A DNA stretch of 61,155 nt from Candidatus Woesearchaeota archaeon (GCA_016784165.1 JADHVD010000007.1:1-61155), one strand, 5' to 3'; numbered from the stretch's first letter, positions 41,932 through 51,277 are shown. Notes: generated by a model not told the origin, from the sequence alone. Numbers and translations are program-made.

Positions 41932-42446
41932 CAAAACTAAATCCAGAATTAAAAAATTATGTAAAAGAAAAAGTTGCTGAAATGCCTCAATATTATTCAA
42001 AATTAGAAGAAAAACTAAAACTAAGTCCAGAAAATAAGGAATATTTAAAAAAAAATTCAAAAAAATTCTATTGGAAAGCAAAAGAATTTTACAAGACAGC
42101 TGCATTATTCGAAACAATAGCAGCAATTAATTTTGCAGGTGCATATAGACTGCATCAATCAGATAATTTTATCAATGATATACTTTCTTATGGAATCGCT
42201 GCAGGTGGATTAGCAATGATGGCTGTTGGAAAAGAAAGTTTTGACAAAAAGAAAAGACTTGAAAAAATAATAAAAAGAGATGGTTTTGACAAAAGATTCC
42301 TTAATCCTTACATGTTTCTTTGGTGTGATAGGCAAGTAGCAAGAGTAGTTGCTGAAAAATACGGACACCTAGAAGATTATAAAGAATTATATCATCATAA
42401 AAAAATAAGGGACCAAATGAGATTCAGTTGGATTCCAAATTTCTAA
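41928..42446 (+). CDS. Membrane-associated protein, unknown
   Basis: 172 residues with two hydrophobic stretches in the middle (ALFETIAAINFAGAY, about 64-78; ILSYGIAAGGLAMMAVG, about 86-102). The rest is helical and charged, and the C-terminus has several His, Trp and Tyr. No family recognised. It ends 1 bp before the P-loop gene that follows. Confidence 0.55.
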   Translation: MTKLNPELKNYVKEKVAEMPQYYSKLEEKLKLSPENKEYLKKNSKKFYWKAKEFYKTAALFETIAAINFAGAYRLHQSDNFINDILSYGIAAGGLAMMAVGKESFDKKKRLEKIIKRDGFDKRFLNPYMFLWCDRQVARVVAEKYGHLEDYKELYHHKKIRDQMRFSWIPNF

Positions 42447-42447
42447 A

Positions 42448-43197
42448 ATGTCTTTATGTTCAATAAAAGTTGGAGATGTGAATATTAACATTAACATTTC
42501 AACAGAAAAATTAAAAAAATCAATAGATTTAGAAAACATAACAAAAGAATTCTGCAAATATTTCCAAACAACAAATGAAAAACCACAAACAGAACTCATT
42601 TTAGATATGGGCTACCCATATTACCACAAAGAACATCCCTCTTTAAAAAACCACAAACTAAATTTCCCTATTATCCATGATCAAATAGAGTTATTAGAAT
42701 TATCTTCTGCTTTAGGTTATTTAGCAGGTCAATACTCAAAAAAGTATTCTTTCTGTCATGCAGCAGGAATTCAAAAAAATAACAAAGGAGCACTTTTTAT
42801 TGGAAAACCCCATAGTGGAAAATCTAAATTATCAAACATCTTAGCAGATGTTATTTTAGATGATGATATAATCCTCGCAAGCAGAAACAGCATGAAAACA
42901 ATAACTAAAAATGGATTTAAAACAAACAAAAACAAAGAATATAGGATAGAGATTGAAAACAGCCCAGAAGAGGCCAGATTAGATTATGTTTTTCTGTTAA
43001 ACAAAGAAAGATCAAGCACACACATAAGACAAATACCTCCATCACAGATATCAAAAACAGACGCATTCGAACACAATCTGGGTTTGTACTTACTGATGAA
43101 CTACAAAGGAGCACCAGATTTTAACATTCCAGTATTTGAAGTCGGCACAAAAGACTTTAAACACAACACCAAAAACATAGAAAGAATTCTAAGTTAG
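42448..43197 (+). CDS. HPr-kinase-like P-loop protein
   Basis: The central segment FCHAAGIQKNNKGALFIGKPHSGKS is typical of HprK-type P-loops (HAAG, then GKPHSGKS near residue 120). A Walker-B-like LDDDIIL follows near 133-140. The N- and C-terminal parts are specific to this protein. HprK relatives phosphorylate proteins or small molecules; no HPr is in view and archaea generally lack the PTS, so the substrate is open. It may act with the adjoining membrane protein. Confidence 0.68.
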   Translation: MSLCSIKVGDVNININISTEKLKKSIDLENITKEFCKYFQTTNEKPQTELILDMGYPYYHKEHPSLKNHKLNFPIIHDQIELLELSSALGYLAGQYSKKYSFCHAAGIQKNNKGALFIGKPHSGKSKLSNILADVILDDDIILASRNSMKTITKNGFKTNKNKEYRIEIENSPEEARLDYVFLLNKERSSTHIRQIPPSQISKTDAFEHNLGLYLLMNYKGAPDFNIPVFEVGTKDFKHNTKNIERILS

Positions 43198-43235
43198 TTC
43201 AGTAAAATAACTCTTGAATAAATCAGCACTTCTTT

Positions 43236-43661
43236 ATGAAATCAATCAAAAGCAACCTAAACCTTTTCGAAAAACACATTTCCAAAAAATATATAAATTA
43301 TAAACCCCCTTATAATATAGTAATGTTGACCATCCATCAGCTAGTTAAAATATATGAAGAAGGAGTTAACATACATTTTAAAGAAAAACCAAGCCCAAAA
43401 GGGTTCAAAGGAGAATATGACCCAAGTTCTTTAGAGATTCTGATTTATACGCCTGCAATAGAATCAAAATCTGATGGGGATCTAACTATTCTGCACGAAT
43501 TCGTCCACGCAAGAGACGATGTTTATTCCTCAAAAATCGTCTATATTCAAGATATAATCCAATACGAACAAGAAACAGAACAAGAAGCACTGAAAACATA
43601 CAAGAAAAAACCATACATTATTGATTTTATTCTACAAATTTATCGTAATGATAATAAATAA
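43236..43661 (+). CDS. Small HExxH metalloprotein
   Basis: 141 residues with LTILHEFVHARD (about residues 87-98), a zinc HExxH motif, and a downstream Glu-rich helix (EQETEQEAL) that could supply the third ligand. No signal peptide. It resembles small zincins in which the motif is the only recognisable feature. Possible protease, unproven. Confidence 0.62.
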   Translation: MKSIKSNLNLFEKHISKKYINYKPPYNIVMLTIHQLVKIYEEGVNIHFKEKPSPKGFKGEYDPSSLEILIYTPAIESKSDGDLTILHEFVHARDDVYSSKIVYIQDIIQYEQETEQEALKTYKKKPYIIDFILQIYRNDNK

Positions 43662-43732
43662 ATAACTTCAATCGGATTTCTTACATAATCCAATCATAGG
43701 TTTTAAAAAGAACAACACATTCTTAATATATA

Positions 43733-43879
43733 ATGGTTGATTATAAAACAGTTCAATATTGCAGATTATGTAAAAAAAGATATATAATTCTTAGGGGAGA
43801 GAAAAAAACATATTATTGTGATGATTGTCAAAAAAGAATAGAAAGATTAAAGAAAAAAGAGTCAAAAAAGAAGAAATAA
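43733..43879 (+). CDS. Small zinc-ribbon protein
   Basis: 48 residues starting MVDYKTVQYCRLCKKRY, with a second CxxC (YYCDDC) and a Lys-rich tail. Four Cys in two pairs indicate a zinc ribbon. A TATA-like TTTTAAAAAG and an AATATATA stretch precede the ATG. Function unknown; nucleic-acid binding likely. Confidence 0.6.
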   Translation: MVDYKTVQYCRLCKKRYIILRGEKKTYYCDDCQKRIERLKKKESKKKK

Positions 43880-43889
43880 CAATAAATAT

Positions 43890-44342
43890 CTATTTTTTAA
43901 CTTTACCACCATGGTAATTTAATCTATAAACCTGTATAGTTTTATAGTAAATTTTCTCAACACCAAAAAAGTCATCAATATCTCCAGCGCTTTCATCTAC
44001 ATATTCAAAATCTCCTTCTTTGAAATTACTTGGCCCCCTAAAAGGTCTATCTTCCTCAACCCCATTCATAGCTTTTTTTAAGAATTCATACACTTTTTTA
44101 GCAGAAACTTCTTTTGCAAGTATTTTACCATAATAATTCATCCCCCAAATCAATTTACCTTTCTCCCACACAACTTCTCCACCAATAAAAGGATCAAAAC
44201 CAAAATACCTATCTCTGCATTTATACCCTTCTTTTTCATAAACCAATTCTTTAGCACCATCTTTAAGCTGATTTTCATTGGCTTCACCATCTTTAGCATA
44301 CATATTTTTGTGTGCTTTCACTAGAAATTCTTTTAATTCCAT
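43890..44342 (-). CDS. DUF5680-like protein
   Basis: 150 residues matching a family pattern I recognise as DUF5680: KNMYAKDGE at the start, DRYFGFDPFIGGEVVWEKGKLIWGMNYYG in the middle, RPFRGP and a final YRLNYHGG. Function is unknown. Elsewhere the domain stands alone or joins HTH regulators. It converges on the zinc-ribbon gene. Confidence 0.72.
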   Translation of the reverse strand: MELKEFLVKAHKNMYAKDGEANENQLKDGAKELVYEKEGYKCRDRYFGFDPFIGGEVVWEKGKLIWGMNYYGKILAKEVSAKKVYEFLKKAMNGVEEDRPFRGPSNFKEGDFEYVDESAGDIDDFFGVEKIYYKTIQVYRLNYHGGKVKK

Positions 44343-44438
44343 AATAACAAAAAAAACATTAGATTATTTAAATTTTATCTAATATTTTCAAATTTCCGAT
44401 AAACTTAAAAAGAACGCACAAATCAAAAACAACCCAAA

Positions 44439-44711
44439 ATGACAAAAGATAATCAAGATTTAGAAGTGAAAATTTTCAAAGATACGTATGGCTATAGAAT
44501 AACTGCCATAAAACAAGAACTAAATGGGTGTTCAAATTATTATGGGATATCAAAAAGAATAGAATATGATCTAAATTTCTCAACAGAAAAACCAATAGAA
44601 GTAATTTCAAAATTAAGGGAAAAATCCTGCAAAACAAATACAAATTGCTATTGTAGATTAACAATAGCAGAAAAACTAGAAAATTTTATTAAAGAAAACA
44701 AATATTCATAA
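44439..44711 (+). CDS. Small cysteine-containing protein, possibly TSCPD-like
   Basis: 90 residues with Cys in GCSNYYGISK and in SCKTNTNCYC. The layout (Gly-Cys turn, PIEVISKLREKSC, then a final helix) faintly resembles the TSCPD domain. This is a weak match by eye. It is followed 16 bp later by another small gene. Confidence 0.5.
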   Translation: MTKDNQDLEVKIFKDTYGYRITAIKQELNGCSNYYGISKRIEYDLNFSTEKPIEVISKLREKSCKTNTNCYCRLTIAEKLENFIKENKYS

Positions 44712-44727
44712 GAATGGAGGGAATAAA

Positions 44728-45048
44728 ATGGCCCAATATACACATTTGAAAGAAAGATTTCCAGGTGAACAATATTTAGATGGATTAACAGAAGACTTTG
44801 AACTATATGAAACATTAATAGATTACAAAGGTAAAAAAATAATCGCAGTACAAAAAGAGATAGTATCAACAGTATGCGGTGATAATTTACCCATTATTCT
44901 AGTTCCAGGATTTGTTGAAAATTATAAATATGAACACAAAAATGGAGTATACTTTTCAGAAATATCTGAAATCCCAAAAAAATTACATAAAGAAATAACA
45001 AAGACAATTCATAAAGAAGGTTTAGAAGGGAGGGTAAATTACTGGTAA
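44728..45048 (+). CDS. Small protein of unknown function
   Basis: 106 residues, mixed alpha/beta, with a basic C-terminus and no recognised motif. A GGAGGG ribosome-binding site lies about 8 nt before the ATG. It ends 1 bp before the next gene, so the two are co-expressed. Confidence 0.5.
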   Translation: MAQYTHLKERFPGEQYLDGLTEDFELYETLIDYKGKKIIAVQKEIVSTVCGDNLPIILVPGFVENYKYEHKNGVYFSEISEIPKKLHKEITKTIHKEGLEGRVNYW

Positions 45049-45049
45049 A

Positions 45050-45322
45050 ATGGCTTTAGATGATAAATTACTGGATATAGCTGAAAAAACAGCAATGTTT
45101 GTGGGATTTAGCGCTTGCGCAGAAGTAGCACAATATGGGGCGACTTACTTACTTAATAATGAAATAAGTTCTAGCCCATTATTCTCTGTACTTACAGGAG
45201 CAGGTTTGGCATTAACTTATTATTTTAGCAAAGATCCAGAATATAAAGGGCCCTTAAAAAAGTTTGAAGAAAGTTCTTATAATTGGATGAAAGAATATTA
45301 TGATAATAATCAAAAAGAATAA
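45050..45322 (+). CDS. Small two-span membrane protein
   Basis: 90 residues with two hydrophobic stretches (about 14-30, AMFVGFSACAEVAQYGA; about 40-58, LFSVLTGAGLALTYYF) and a charged C-terminal tail. No family recognised. Confidence 0.5.
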   Translation: MALDDKLLDIAEKTAMFVGFSACAEVAQYGATYLLNNEISSSPLFSVLTGAGLALTYYFSKDPEYKGPLKKFEESSYNWMKEYYDNNQKE

Positions 45323-45337
45323 TTTGGTTTAATTCTC

Positions 45338-45625
45338 TTATTTTCTTTGTTTATTTTTTCTTATATTCATCACTCTATGTTCTAAATCTCTTTTTTCATC
45401 TTCATCGAAACCTAAATAAACATAACCATCACGATTAAAAGCAGATAAAGAAGATCCATAATTAGGATATCCTTTTTTAAAAATAGAAGCTACATATTTT
45501 GAAAAATAACCCATAGATTGGCTAAATACATAGGGGGTTCTACCACTAATTAAAACATATTCAGTGATTCTTTTTTCTAAATATTCATTATAATAAGTTC
45601 TTTTAGCTACTGTTGTATTTACCAT
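45338..45625 (-). CDS. Small protein of unknown function
   Basis: 95 residues, Tyr- and Arg-rich, with a basic C-terminal tail (HRVMNIRKNKQRK). No membrane span or motif. It converges on the small membrane-protein gene. Confidence 0.45.
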   Translation of the reverse strand: MVNTTVAKRTYYNEYLEKRITEYVLISGRTPYVFSQSMGYFSKYVASIFKKGYPNYGSSLSAFNRDGYVYLGFDEDEKRDLEHRVMNIRKNKQRK

Positions 45626-45730
45626 AACAAGCTGAAAAAAGAAAAAGATATATAAAACTAATGGTTGGTATTTTTAGTCTAATCAAAAACAACATAATTT
45701 TAAATACTAATAAAACTAAACAAATAAAAA

Positions 45731-46594
45731 ATGGCAAATAAATACGCCAAAACTGCTGGAAACAACAGGATTTATTATCGAATTGAGAAAAAAGAGGGAC
45801 CTTTTCTGATATTTCTACATGGGTGGCCGTTAAATCACACTATGTGGAAAAAGGAATTAAAATATTTTGGAAAAAAAAAGTATTCAACCATTGCAATTGA
45901 TTTAAGAGGTCATGGAAAATCATCAAAACCTAATAGTCCAAAAAGCTATACTTTTAACAAATTTGCAAAAGACATTGAAACAATAATAAAAAAAGAAGAG
46001 GTAACAGAATTCATATTAGTAGGACACTCATTTGGTGGAATGATTGCATTATCTTATTTTTCATTATTTCCAGAAAAACCAAGCGCATTAATTTTGATAG
46101 ACACAATTTATGAAAATCCATTAAAACATACAGATGAACTTGAATATAAAAAAATAAAAGAACATACAAAACTAACAAGATTTTCTAAATTCATATTCAA
46201 TTACATTATGAAAAATCAACAAATTCAAAAAAAACAATTTCCCTACATTGATTTTTCAAAATTAGAAAACAGAGATGATTTATATTACTGGGTTGAAGGG
46301 GCAAAAACCACACCACCAAAAAGTGTATTGATTTGTCTTGAAAAAATGATCAAATTTAATAAAAAAAGAACATTAAAAAAAATAAATATTCCCACATTAG
46401 TTCTTGAAGGGGACAATGACACCAAAACAGCTGTAAAAGATGTAAGAGATATGGCAAAGAAAATCAAAGATTCTAAATTCGTGCTAATAAAAAATGCAAC
46501 CCATGATACGCCCATCCAAAACTCAAAACAGGTTAACAAAGAAATCTCAAAATTTCTAAAAAATATAACTTACAAATTTAATCCGACCGAATAA
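45731..46594 (+). CDS. Alpha/beta-hydrolase
   Basis: 287 residues with the alpha/beta-hydrolase layout: oxyanion motif LHGWPLNHTMW, DLRGHGKS, nucleophile elbow GHSFGG (about 98-103), Asp in EGDNDT and final His in NATHDTP. Likely esterase, lipase or C-C hydrolase; substrate not predictable. No signal peptide. A standalone gene with an AT-rich promoter. Confidence 0.85.
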   Translation: MANKYAKTAGNNRIYYRIEKKEGPFLIFLHGWPLNHTMWKKELKYFGKKKYSTIAIDLRGHGKSSKPNSPKSYTFNKFAKDIETIIKKEEVTEFILVGHSFGGMIALSYFSLFPEKPSALILIDTIYENPLKHTDELEYKKIKEHTKLTRFSKFIFNYIMKNQQIQKKQFPYIDFSKLENRDDLYYWVEGAKTTPPKSVLICLEKMIKFNKKRTLKKINIPTLVLEGDNDTKTAVKDVRDMAKKIKDSKFVLIKNATHDTPIQNSKQVNKEISKFLKNITYKFNPTE

Positions 46595-46597
46595 TAA

Positions 46598-46999
46598 TTA
46601 TTTATTACATACTTCGTTATAAGATTTCTTATCTCCATAATTTATAAATTTATTATGATGTTTTGGTTCTTTAAATCCCTCATATTGTGCATGTTTAATT
46701 TCGCACCAATACTTTTCTGTTACAGCCGCGATTTCTGTAACATAATGTAACACACCATTTGCATACCCACAATAACCACAACTGAGTTTATCAAACAAAG
46801 ACAGATATTTTAGCTTATGTCTATCTATCTTAATATAATCCGATCTTTTAACAATCGGAAGCCCATATATAGGAAAAGTGATTCTGTGGTATAATTCAGT
46901 AAAAAAATCTAAAAGAAGTATAGGAAATAAATTAATCCATAAAAAAGGCGCAATAATCCAATGCCTAATTCTCCTCTTTTTATATTTCTTATACTCCAT
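46598..46999 (-). CDS. Conserved membrane-associated protein with CxxC motif
   Basis: 133 residues. One hydrophobic segment (about 13-32, HWIIAPFLWINLFPILLLDF) is followed by a conserved-looking CGYCGYANG...TEKYWCEIKHA motif. I have seen this CxYCxYANG/YWCxIKH pattern in unnamed bacterial and archaeal proteins, function unknown. It converges on the hydrolase gene. Confidence 0.6.
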   Translation of the reverse strand: MEYKKYKKRRIRHWIIAPFLWINLFPILLLDFFTELYHRITFPIYGLPIVKRSDYIKIDRHKLKYLSLFDKLSCGYCGYANGVLHYVTEIAAVTEKYWCEIKHAQYEGFKEPKHHNKFINYGDKKSYNEVCNK

Positions 47000-47069
47000 A
47001 ATAAAAAAGAGAATTCGCGTTTATTTTTAAAAGTTACGAATTTACAAAAAAAGAAAAAAAAGAAAAAAT

Positions 47070-48278
47070 TTACTCATCAATCATTTCGTCTTTACCTTTT
47101 ATCTCTGGTTCACTCAATTCTCCAGCTTCTGCTTTTAAAACATCAACTTTATCGAGTTTTTCCCATGTAAAATCAGCATCATCCCTTCCAAAATGGCCAT
47201 AGGCAGCTGTTTTTTGATAAATTGGTCTAAGTAAATCCAATTCACTAACAATATCTGCTGGTTTTAAGGGAAAATGTTTCTTAACTAATTCAGTTATTTT
47301 TTCCTCTGGAATTTTATTTGTTCTAAAAGTATGTATTAATAATGAAACTGGCTCAGAAATCCCAATAGAATAAGCTATCTGAACTTCACATTTATCTGCC
47401 AATCCTGCAGCAACAACATTTTTTGCAATATATCTTGCAGCATAACTCGCACTTCTATCAACTTTGCTTGGATCTTTTCCAGAAAATGCTCCTCCGCCAT
47501 GACTTCCATGTCCACCATAAGTATCAACAATTATCTTCCTACCAGTTAACCCAGTATCTGCAGGAGGCCCACCCAATACAAATCTTCCAGTTGCATTTAT
47601 GAAATATTTAGTATCTTCATCCAAATAATCTCCACAAATTGGTTTTATCACTTTCTCTTCAATATCTTTTCTAAGCTGTTCAATATCTACATCTTCATCA
47701 TGGTGTGATGCAACAACAACTGCATCAATTCTTTTTGGTACTCCATTTTCATATTCAACAGTAACTTGACTTTTTCCATCTGGTTTAAGATAAGTTAATT
47801 CTTTATTTTTTCTAACTTCAGTAAGTTTCATAGTCAATTTATGCGCAAGTACAAGTGGCATAGGCATATATTCTTTTGTTTCATTAGTTGCATATCCAAA
47901 CATCATCCCTTGGTCGCCAGCACCTTGTTCAGTATCATCACCTTCACCTACAGTCACACCTTGACTAATATCAGAACTTTGTCCATGAATACTACTCATC
48001 ACACCTACATCTTTATAACAAAATCCAGAAACAGATTCATCATAACCTATATCCTTTAAAGTATCTCTAACTATTTTTTGCGCATTAACATATCCTGTAG
48101 TTGTAACTTCACCACCTAACACAACTAAACCAGTAGTAGTAAACGCCTCAACAGCAACTCTACTATTTTTATCTTGTTTTAAACATTCATCTAAAAAAGC
48201 ATCAGAAATTTTATCACACACCTTATCTGGGTGACCTTCAGTTACACTCTCACTTGTAAATAAATATTTTCCTTTCAT
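47070..48278 (-). CDS. metK: S-adenosylmethionine synthetase, bacterial type
   Basis: Makes SAM from methionine and ATP. All signatures of the bacterial/eukaryotic MetK family are present: [12 protein letters not shown] at the N-terminus, [12 protein letters not shown], and [16 protein letters not shown]. Length 402 is normal. Most archaea use the distantly related archaeal type, so this gene was probably acquired from bacteria. ATG 48278 has GGAGG 9 nt upstream and is preferred to an in-frame TTG. It faces an HTH-CBS regulator gene across a shared promoter region. Confidence 0.96.
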   Translation of the reverse strand: MKGKYLFTSESVTEGHPDKVCDKISDAFLDECLKQDKNSRVAVEAFTTTGLVVLGGEVTTTGYVNAQKIVRDTLKDIGYDESVSGFCYKDVGVMSSIHGQSSDISQGVTVGEGDDTEQGAGDQGMMFGYATNETKEYMPMPLVLAHKLTMKLTEVRKNKELTYLKPDGKSQVTVEYENGVPKRIDAVVVASHHDEDVDIEQLRKDIEEKVIKPICGDYLDEDTKYFINATGRFVLGGPPADTGLTGRKIIVDTYGGHGSHGGGAFSGKDPSKVDRSASYAARYIAKNVVAAGLADKCEVQIAYSIGISEPVSLLIHTFRTNKIPEEKITELVKKHFPLKPADIVSELDLLRPIYQKTAAYGHFGRDDADFTWEKLDKVDVLKAEAGELSEPEIKGKDEMIDE

Positions 48279-48339
48279 AAATAACAACCTCCAAAATACC
48301 TCAATATCTCAATCAATACTATTTAAACTTTACTGATAA

Positions 48340-48361
48340 AAATATTCTTATAGGAATATTT
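48340..48361. promoter_or_regulatory. Inverted repeat between metK and the HTH-CBS gene
   Basis: AAATATTC-TTATAG-GAATATTT, perfect 8-bp arms. The inner ATTC-N6-GAAT recurs at 48433-48446 next to the regulator ATG. It lies just upstream of the metK TATA-like box (about 48320-48329). Confidence 0.65.
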
Positions 48362-48432
48362 ATAAATAATGGGTGTTTATGTTTAAATTTAAGGGTAAAT
48401 CCAAACCACAAAACAAAAAATAAAAGAGATTT

Positions 48433-48446
48433 ATTCATATAAGAAT
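48433..48446. promoter_or_regulatory. ATTC-N6-GAAT site at the HTH-CBS start
   Basis: ATTCATATAAGAAT ends at the base before the ATG at 48447. With the copy at 48340-48361 it forms a two-site operator pattern expected for autoregulation. Confidence 0.6.
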
Positions 48447-48992
48447 ATGCCACTTGAACTTAAAGATATCAAAAAAATTAGAAAAAAATTTAATCTAACC
48501 CAAATAGAACTAGCCCAACGTTCAAATGTTTCTCAATCAATGATAGCTAAGATTGAATCAGGACACCTTGAACCAACTTATTCTAATGCAATGAAGATTT
48601 TTGATACTTTAAACAATATATCCAAAGAAAAAGAACTTACTGCAAAAGATATCATGGAAAAAAATATAATTTCAGTTACACCTAATCAAGAAATCAAAAA
48701 AACAATCTTTTTGATGAAAAAACACGAAATATCTCAGCTTCCAGTAATTCAAAACAACACACCAATTGGAACTATTTCAGAATCCTCAATATTAGACAAC
48801 ATAATTGGAGATAAATGCGCCACAACAGTTAAAGAGATCATGTTAGAATCCCCACCTTCAATATCAATTAAAACACCTATAAGAATAATCACTGATCTTC
48901 TTCATTCTTTCCCTCTTGTAATTGTAAACAGTAAAGGAAATATAGTTGGAATCATAACAAAAGCAGATTTAATTAGGAATCTGTATAAATAA
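48447..48992 (+). CDS. HTH regulator with two CBS domains
   Basis: XRE-type HTH (residues 9-55, LTQIELAQRSNVSQSMIAKIESGHLEP) followed by two CBS motifs (about 68-120 and 128-181). CBS pairs bind adenosyl compounds such as AMP, ATP or SAM. Its divergent position from metK and the paired sites ATTC-N6-GAAT suggest a SAM-responsive regulator of metK. That link is inference. Length 181. Confidence 0.9.
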   Translation: MPLELKDIKKIRKKFNLTQIELAQRSNVSQSMIAKIESGHLEPTYSNAMKIFDTLNNISKEKELTAKDIMEKNIISVTPNQEIKKTIFLMKKHEISQLPVIQNNTPIGTISESSILDNIIGDKCATTVKEIMLESPPSISIKTPIRIITDLLHSFPLVIVNSKGNIVGIITKADLIRNLYK

Positions 48993-49078
48993 ATATTTTT
49001 ATACAAAATGATGTTAGTTTTTTCCAGAATACATTAATAGAAACTTACTTAAAACAAATCAATTTTATCTAAATTAAA

Positions 49079-49549
49079 ATGACAACCCATGGAACTTTAT
49101 GTTATATTAAAGATAATGGAAAAATTCTTCTCCAAAAAAAAGCTAAAAAACTATTTGGAGGGGATAGATGGAATGCTCCTGGTGGAAAAATAGCAAAAGG
49201 AGAAACACCTGAACAAGGAGTGATAAGAGAAATCCATGAAGAAACTGGTTTAACAATTTCTAACCCCCTCAATAGGGGAACTTTAATATTCCACACACCA
49301 GAACAAAAAGATCCTGTCTGGTTAGTACACGTTTTTGAAACAGAAAAATATTCTGGAGAGCTAAAACAAGATTATAGAGAAGGAAAATTAGAATGGGTTG
49401 ATGAGACTAAACTTCCATTTGATCAAATGTGGGAAGATGATAAATATTGGCTTCCTTTAATGCTCAAACAAAAAAATTTTGAAGGCAAATTCTACTTCAC
49501 AGAAGGGCTAAAAAAATTAGTAGATCATGAAGTTAAAATATTAGATTAA
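49079..49549 (+). CDS. NUDIX hydrolase, MutT/MTH1-like
   Basis: 156 residues with the NUDIX box GGKIAKGETPEQGVIREIHEETGL and WNAPGGK just before it. The LVHVFETEKYSGELKQDYREGKLEWV stretch resembles MTH1-like 8-oxo-dGTP diphosphatases. It probably removes oxidised nucleotides. The neighbour on the opposite strand is the RecB/Cas4-like nuclease, which ends 1 bp away. Confidence 0.87.
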   Translation: MTTHGTLCYIKDNGKILLQKKAKKLFGGDRWNAPGGKIAKGETPEQGVIREIHEETGLTISNPLNRGTLIFHTPEQKDPVWLVHVFETEKYSGELKQDYREGKLEWVDETKLPFDQMWEDDKYWLPLMLKQKNFEGKFYFTEGLKKLVDHEVKILD

Positions 49550-50335
49550 TCAGCTTTTTCTCCCGCACATATTCTCAAAATCACACCAACCACATAAAGG
49601 AGACTCTTTAATAGGATAATCACTCTTATCATCACTAACAGTGTTCTCATGAATCATCTTTGCTTCTTGTCTAGCAAATTCAAGCAGTTCTTCATCAACA
49701 TCAAGATATCTCTCTCCATGTCTTAAGAAATCAATTCCAACTTTAGCCACTAATTTATCATATTTTTCATAATACATTAAAGCATAAATAGCTAACTGCA
49801 ATCTATAATCTTCACTCATATGATCTCTTTTAGATGTTTTATAATCAATCAAACTAATTTTCCCTTCAACATCTTCAATTGCATCAATAAAACCCTGCAA
49901 ACCATGCTCTTCTGACTTAAAATAAACTTCAGTTAAAGGTTTTATTCTTTCAAACCCACTAACAAATTCTTCTTCTTTCTTTAATTTATCAAAAAATCGT
50001 TTAAGCCAATTATCAAGCATATCTTTTGACTCTTTATAATAAAAAGCCAATTGAGCATCTTGCAATCCCAACTTAGATAATTCATCCCTTTTTGTTTCCC
50101 ACTCCCTCTTAAAAGATTCATGTGCAATAATTCCTAATTCAAATTCATAATTCTCTTTAGAAACATTAGAAACATCAATATTAAAAAAATCTTCAAGCAC
50201 TTTATGTAAAGCACTCCCCCTTAACAGATGGATATTAGGAAGAGTTTTGATTTTCTCGATATAACTATAATAGTACTTTCTAGGACATTGCCTATATGTA
50301 TTTATTGAACTAGGACTTTGTATTCTTTTTGCCAT
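49550..50335 (-). CDS. RecB/Cas4-like PD-(D/E)XK nuclease with iron-sulfur Cys motif
   Basis: The core reads HKVLEDFF near the N-terminus, GFIDAIEDVEGKISLIDYKTSK in the middle (Asp and DYK catalytic residues), and a QLAIYALMYYE helix after it. One Cys near residue 17 (YRQCPRKYY) and three at the end (CGWCDFENMC) give the 4Fe-4S pattern of Cas4/AddB-type nucleases. No CRISPR array or other cas genes are in the window. It is 8 bp after the PIN gene. Confidence 0.85.
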   Translation of the reverse strand: MAKRIQSPSSINTYRQCPRKYYYSYIEKIKTLPNIHLLRGSALHKVLEDFFNIDVSNVSKENYEFELGIIAHESFKREWETKRDELSKLGLQDAQLAFYYKESKDMLDNWLKRFFDKLKKEEEFVSGFERIKPLTEVYFKSEEHGLQGFIDAIEDVEGKISLIDYKTSKRDHMSEDYRLQLAIYALMYYEKYDKLVAKVGIDFLRHGERYLDVDEELLEFARQEAKMIHENTVSDDKSDYPIKESPLCGWCDFENMCGRKS

Positions 50336-50343
50336 AATTTACC

Positions 50344-51132
50344 TCACATAACCACAGAGTCTATTAACTCTTTATTATAGTTTACTGGTTCATTTTCCAA
50401 ACGTAAAAAATGATTATAAACTAAGTTAATACTTTTTACATTAGGATAAACGCCAAAAGTTTCTTTAACCTTTCGGTTAGAATATACTAACGCTTCTTTC
50501 AATCCATTATCTCTAGTGAATATCCCTACATTAATTTTAGCATCTATTGAATCATAAATCGCAGTAGCAATAATCCTTTCATCTGTAAAATTTTTTTTAG
50601 TAGCCATCGTTTCTTCTCGATTTTTTTCTTTTTTAACAATACCAAACAAGATATTATAAATCTTGCTTTTATCCGTCTCATTTTGATCTGTTATCCTTTT
50701 ATTATAATCTAGATAATCAATTATATTGTAGATACCACTGAATACTTTTGTAAATGATTGATGAGCCTGCCGATAAAATACTTTATTTATTGAATGATTT
50801 ATTCTTTGTTTTCTTTTGTTGTGACCTTTTTTAATATTGCCCAATTCATGTTTTACACCGCTGATAATACCAAATCTCTCATCAGACATCATCAAATTTT
50901 CTAAAGCGCTGATATATTCCAGATTATATCTGTCAAAATAATCTAAGATTTTTCTCTTACTTAAATAATCTAATTCAAAAGATTTCTTAAAATCATTAAT
51001 TTTCCAGCATTTAAATTTATTGCCTAAATTAGGTCCATTGTATGGCGGAAGAAATATATTTGTATCTACATATATTTTATCATAACGAGGATTGGTTCTT
51101 CCACTTAATGGAATCTCTATTTTTTCTGTCAT
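50344..51132 (-). CDS. PIN-domain protein, predicted ribonuclease
   Basis: 262 residues. PIN acidic residues appear in order: YVDTNIF (Asp near 22), GVKHELGN (Glu near 97), DERIIATAIYD (Asp near 188) and FTRDNGLKEAL (Asp near 210). The length is greater than in VapC toxins (about 130), so this is not a simple toxin. It shares a leftward operon with the RecB-like nuclease. Repeated TGGACA elements lie 40-80 bp upstream. Confidence 0.78.
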   Translation of the reverse strand: MTEKIEIPLSGRTNPRYDKIYVDTNIFLPPYNGPNLGNKFKCWKINDFKKSFELDYLSKRKILDYFDRYNLEYISALENLMMSDERFGIISGVKHELGNIKKGHNKRKQRINHSINKVFYRQAHQSFTKVFSGIYNIIDYLDYNKRITDQNETDKSKIYNILFGIVKKEKNREETMATKKNFTDERIIATAIYDSIDAKINVGIFTRDNGLKEALVYSNRKVKETFGVYPNVKSINLVYNHFLRLENEPVNYNKELIDSVVM

Positions 51133-51174
51133 AAAAACATAGAATTTTAATGGTTTTTAAACTTTTTCCTTACT

Positions 51175-51215
51175 TGTCCACTGGTCACTGGACAACCTCC
51201 ATTATACACTGGACA
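51175..51215. promoter_or_regulatory. Three TGGACA/TGTCCA elements
   Basis: TGTCCA (51175-51180), TGGACA (51189-51194) and TGGACA (51210-51215) form an inverted pair with a 20-bp period plus a third copy. They lie between the leftward PIN gene and a rightward small ORF, so they may control either. Confidence 0.5.
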
Positions 51216-51277
51216 TCTTCTCGCGTGAGATATTTAAACCCCTGAAATAATAAAAAATAATCAAAGAGGTGATATTT

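Noticed and set aside
44439-44711. NQDLE near the start of this small protein as a seventh tag
   Set aside because: The order of residues differs from DQNLE and the rest of the consensus is absent.
49550-51132. Cas4-like nuclease plus PIN protein as part of a CRISPR system
   Set aside because: No repeats, Cas1 or other cas genes nearby; RecB/Cas4-like nucleases occur widely outside CRISPR loci.
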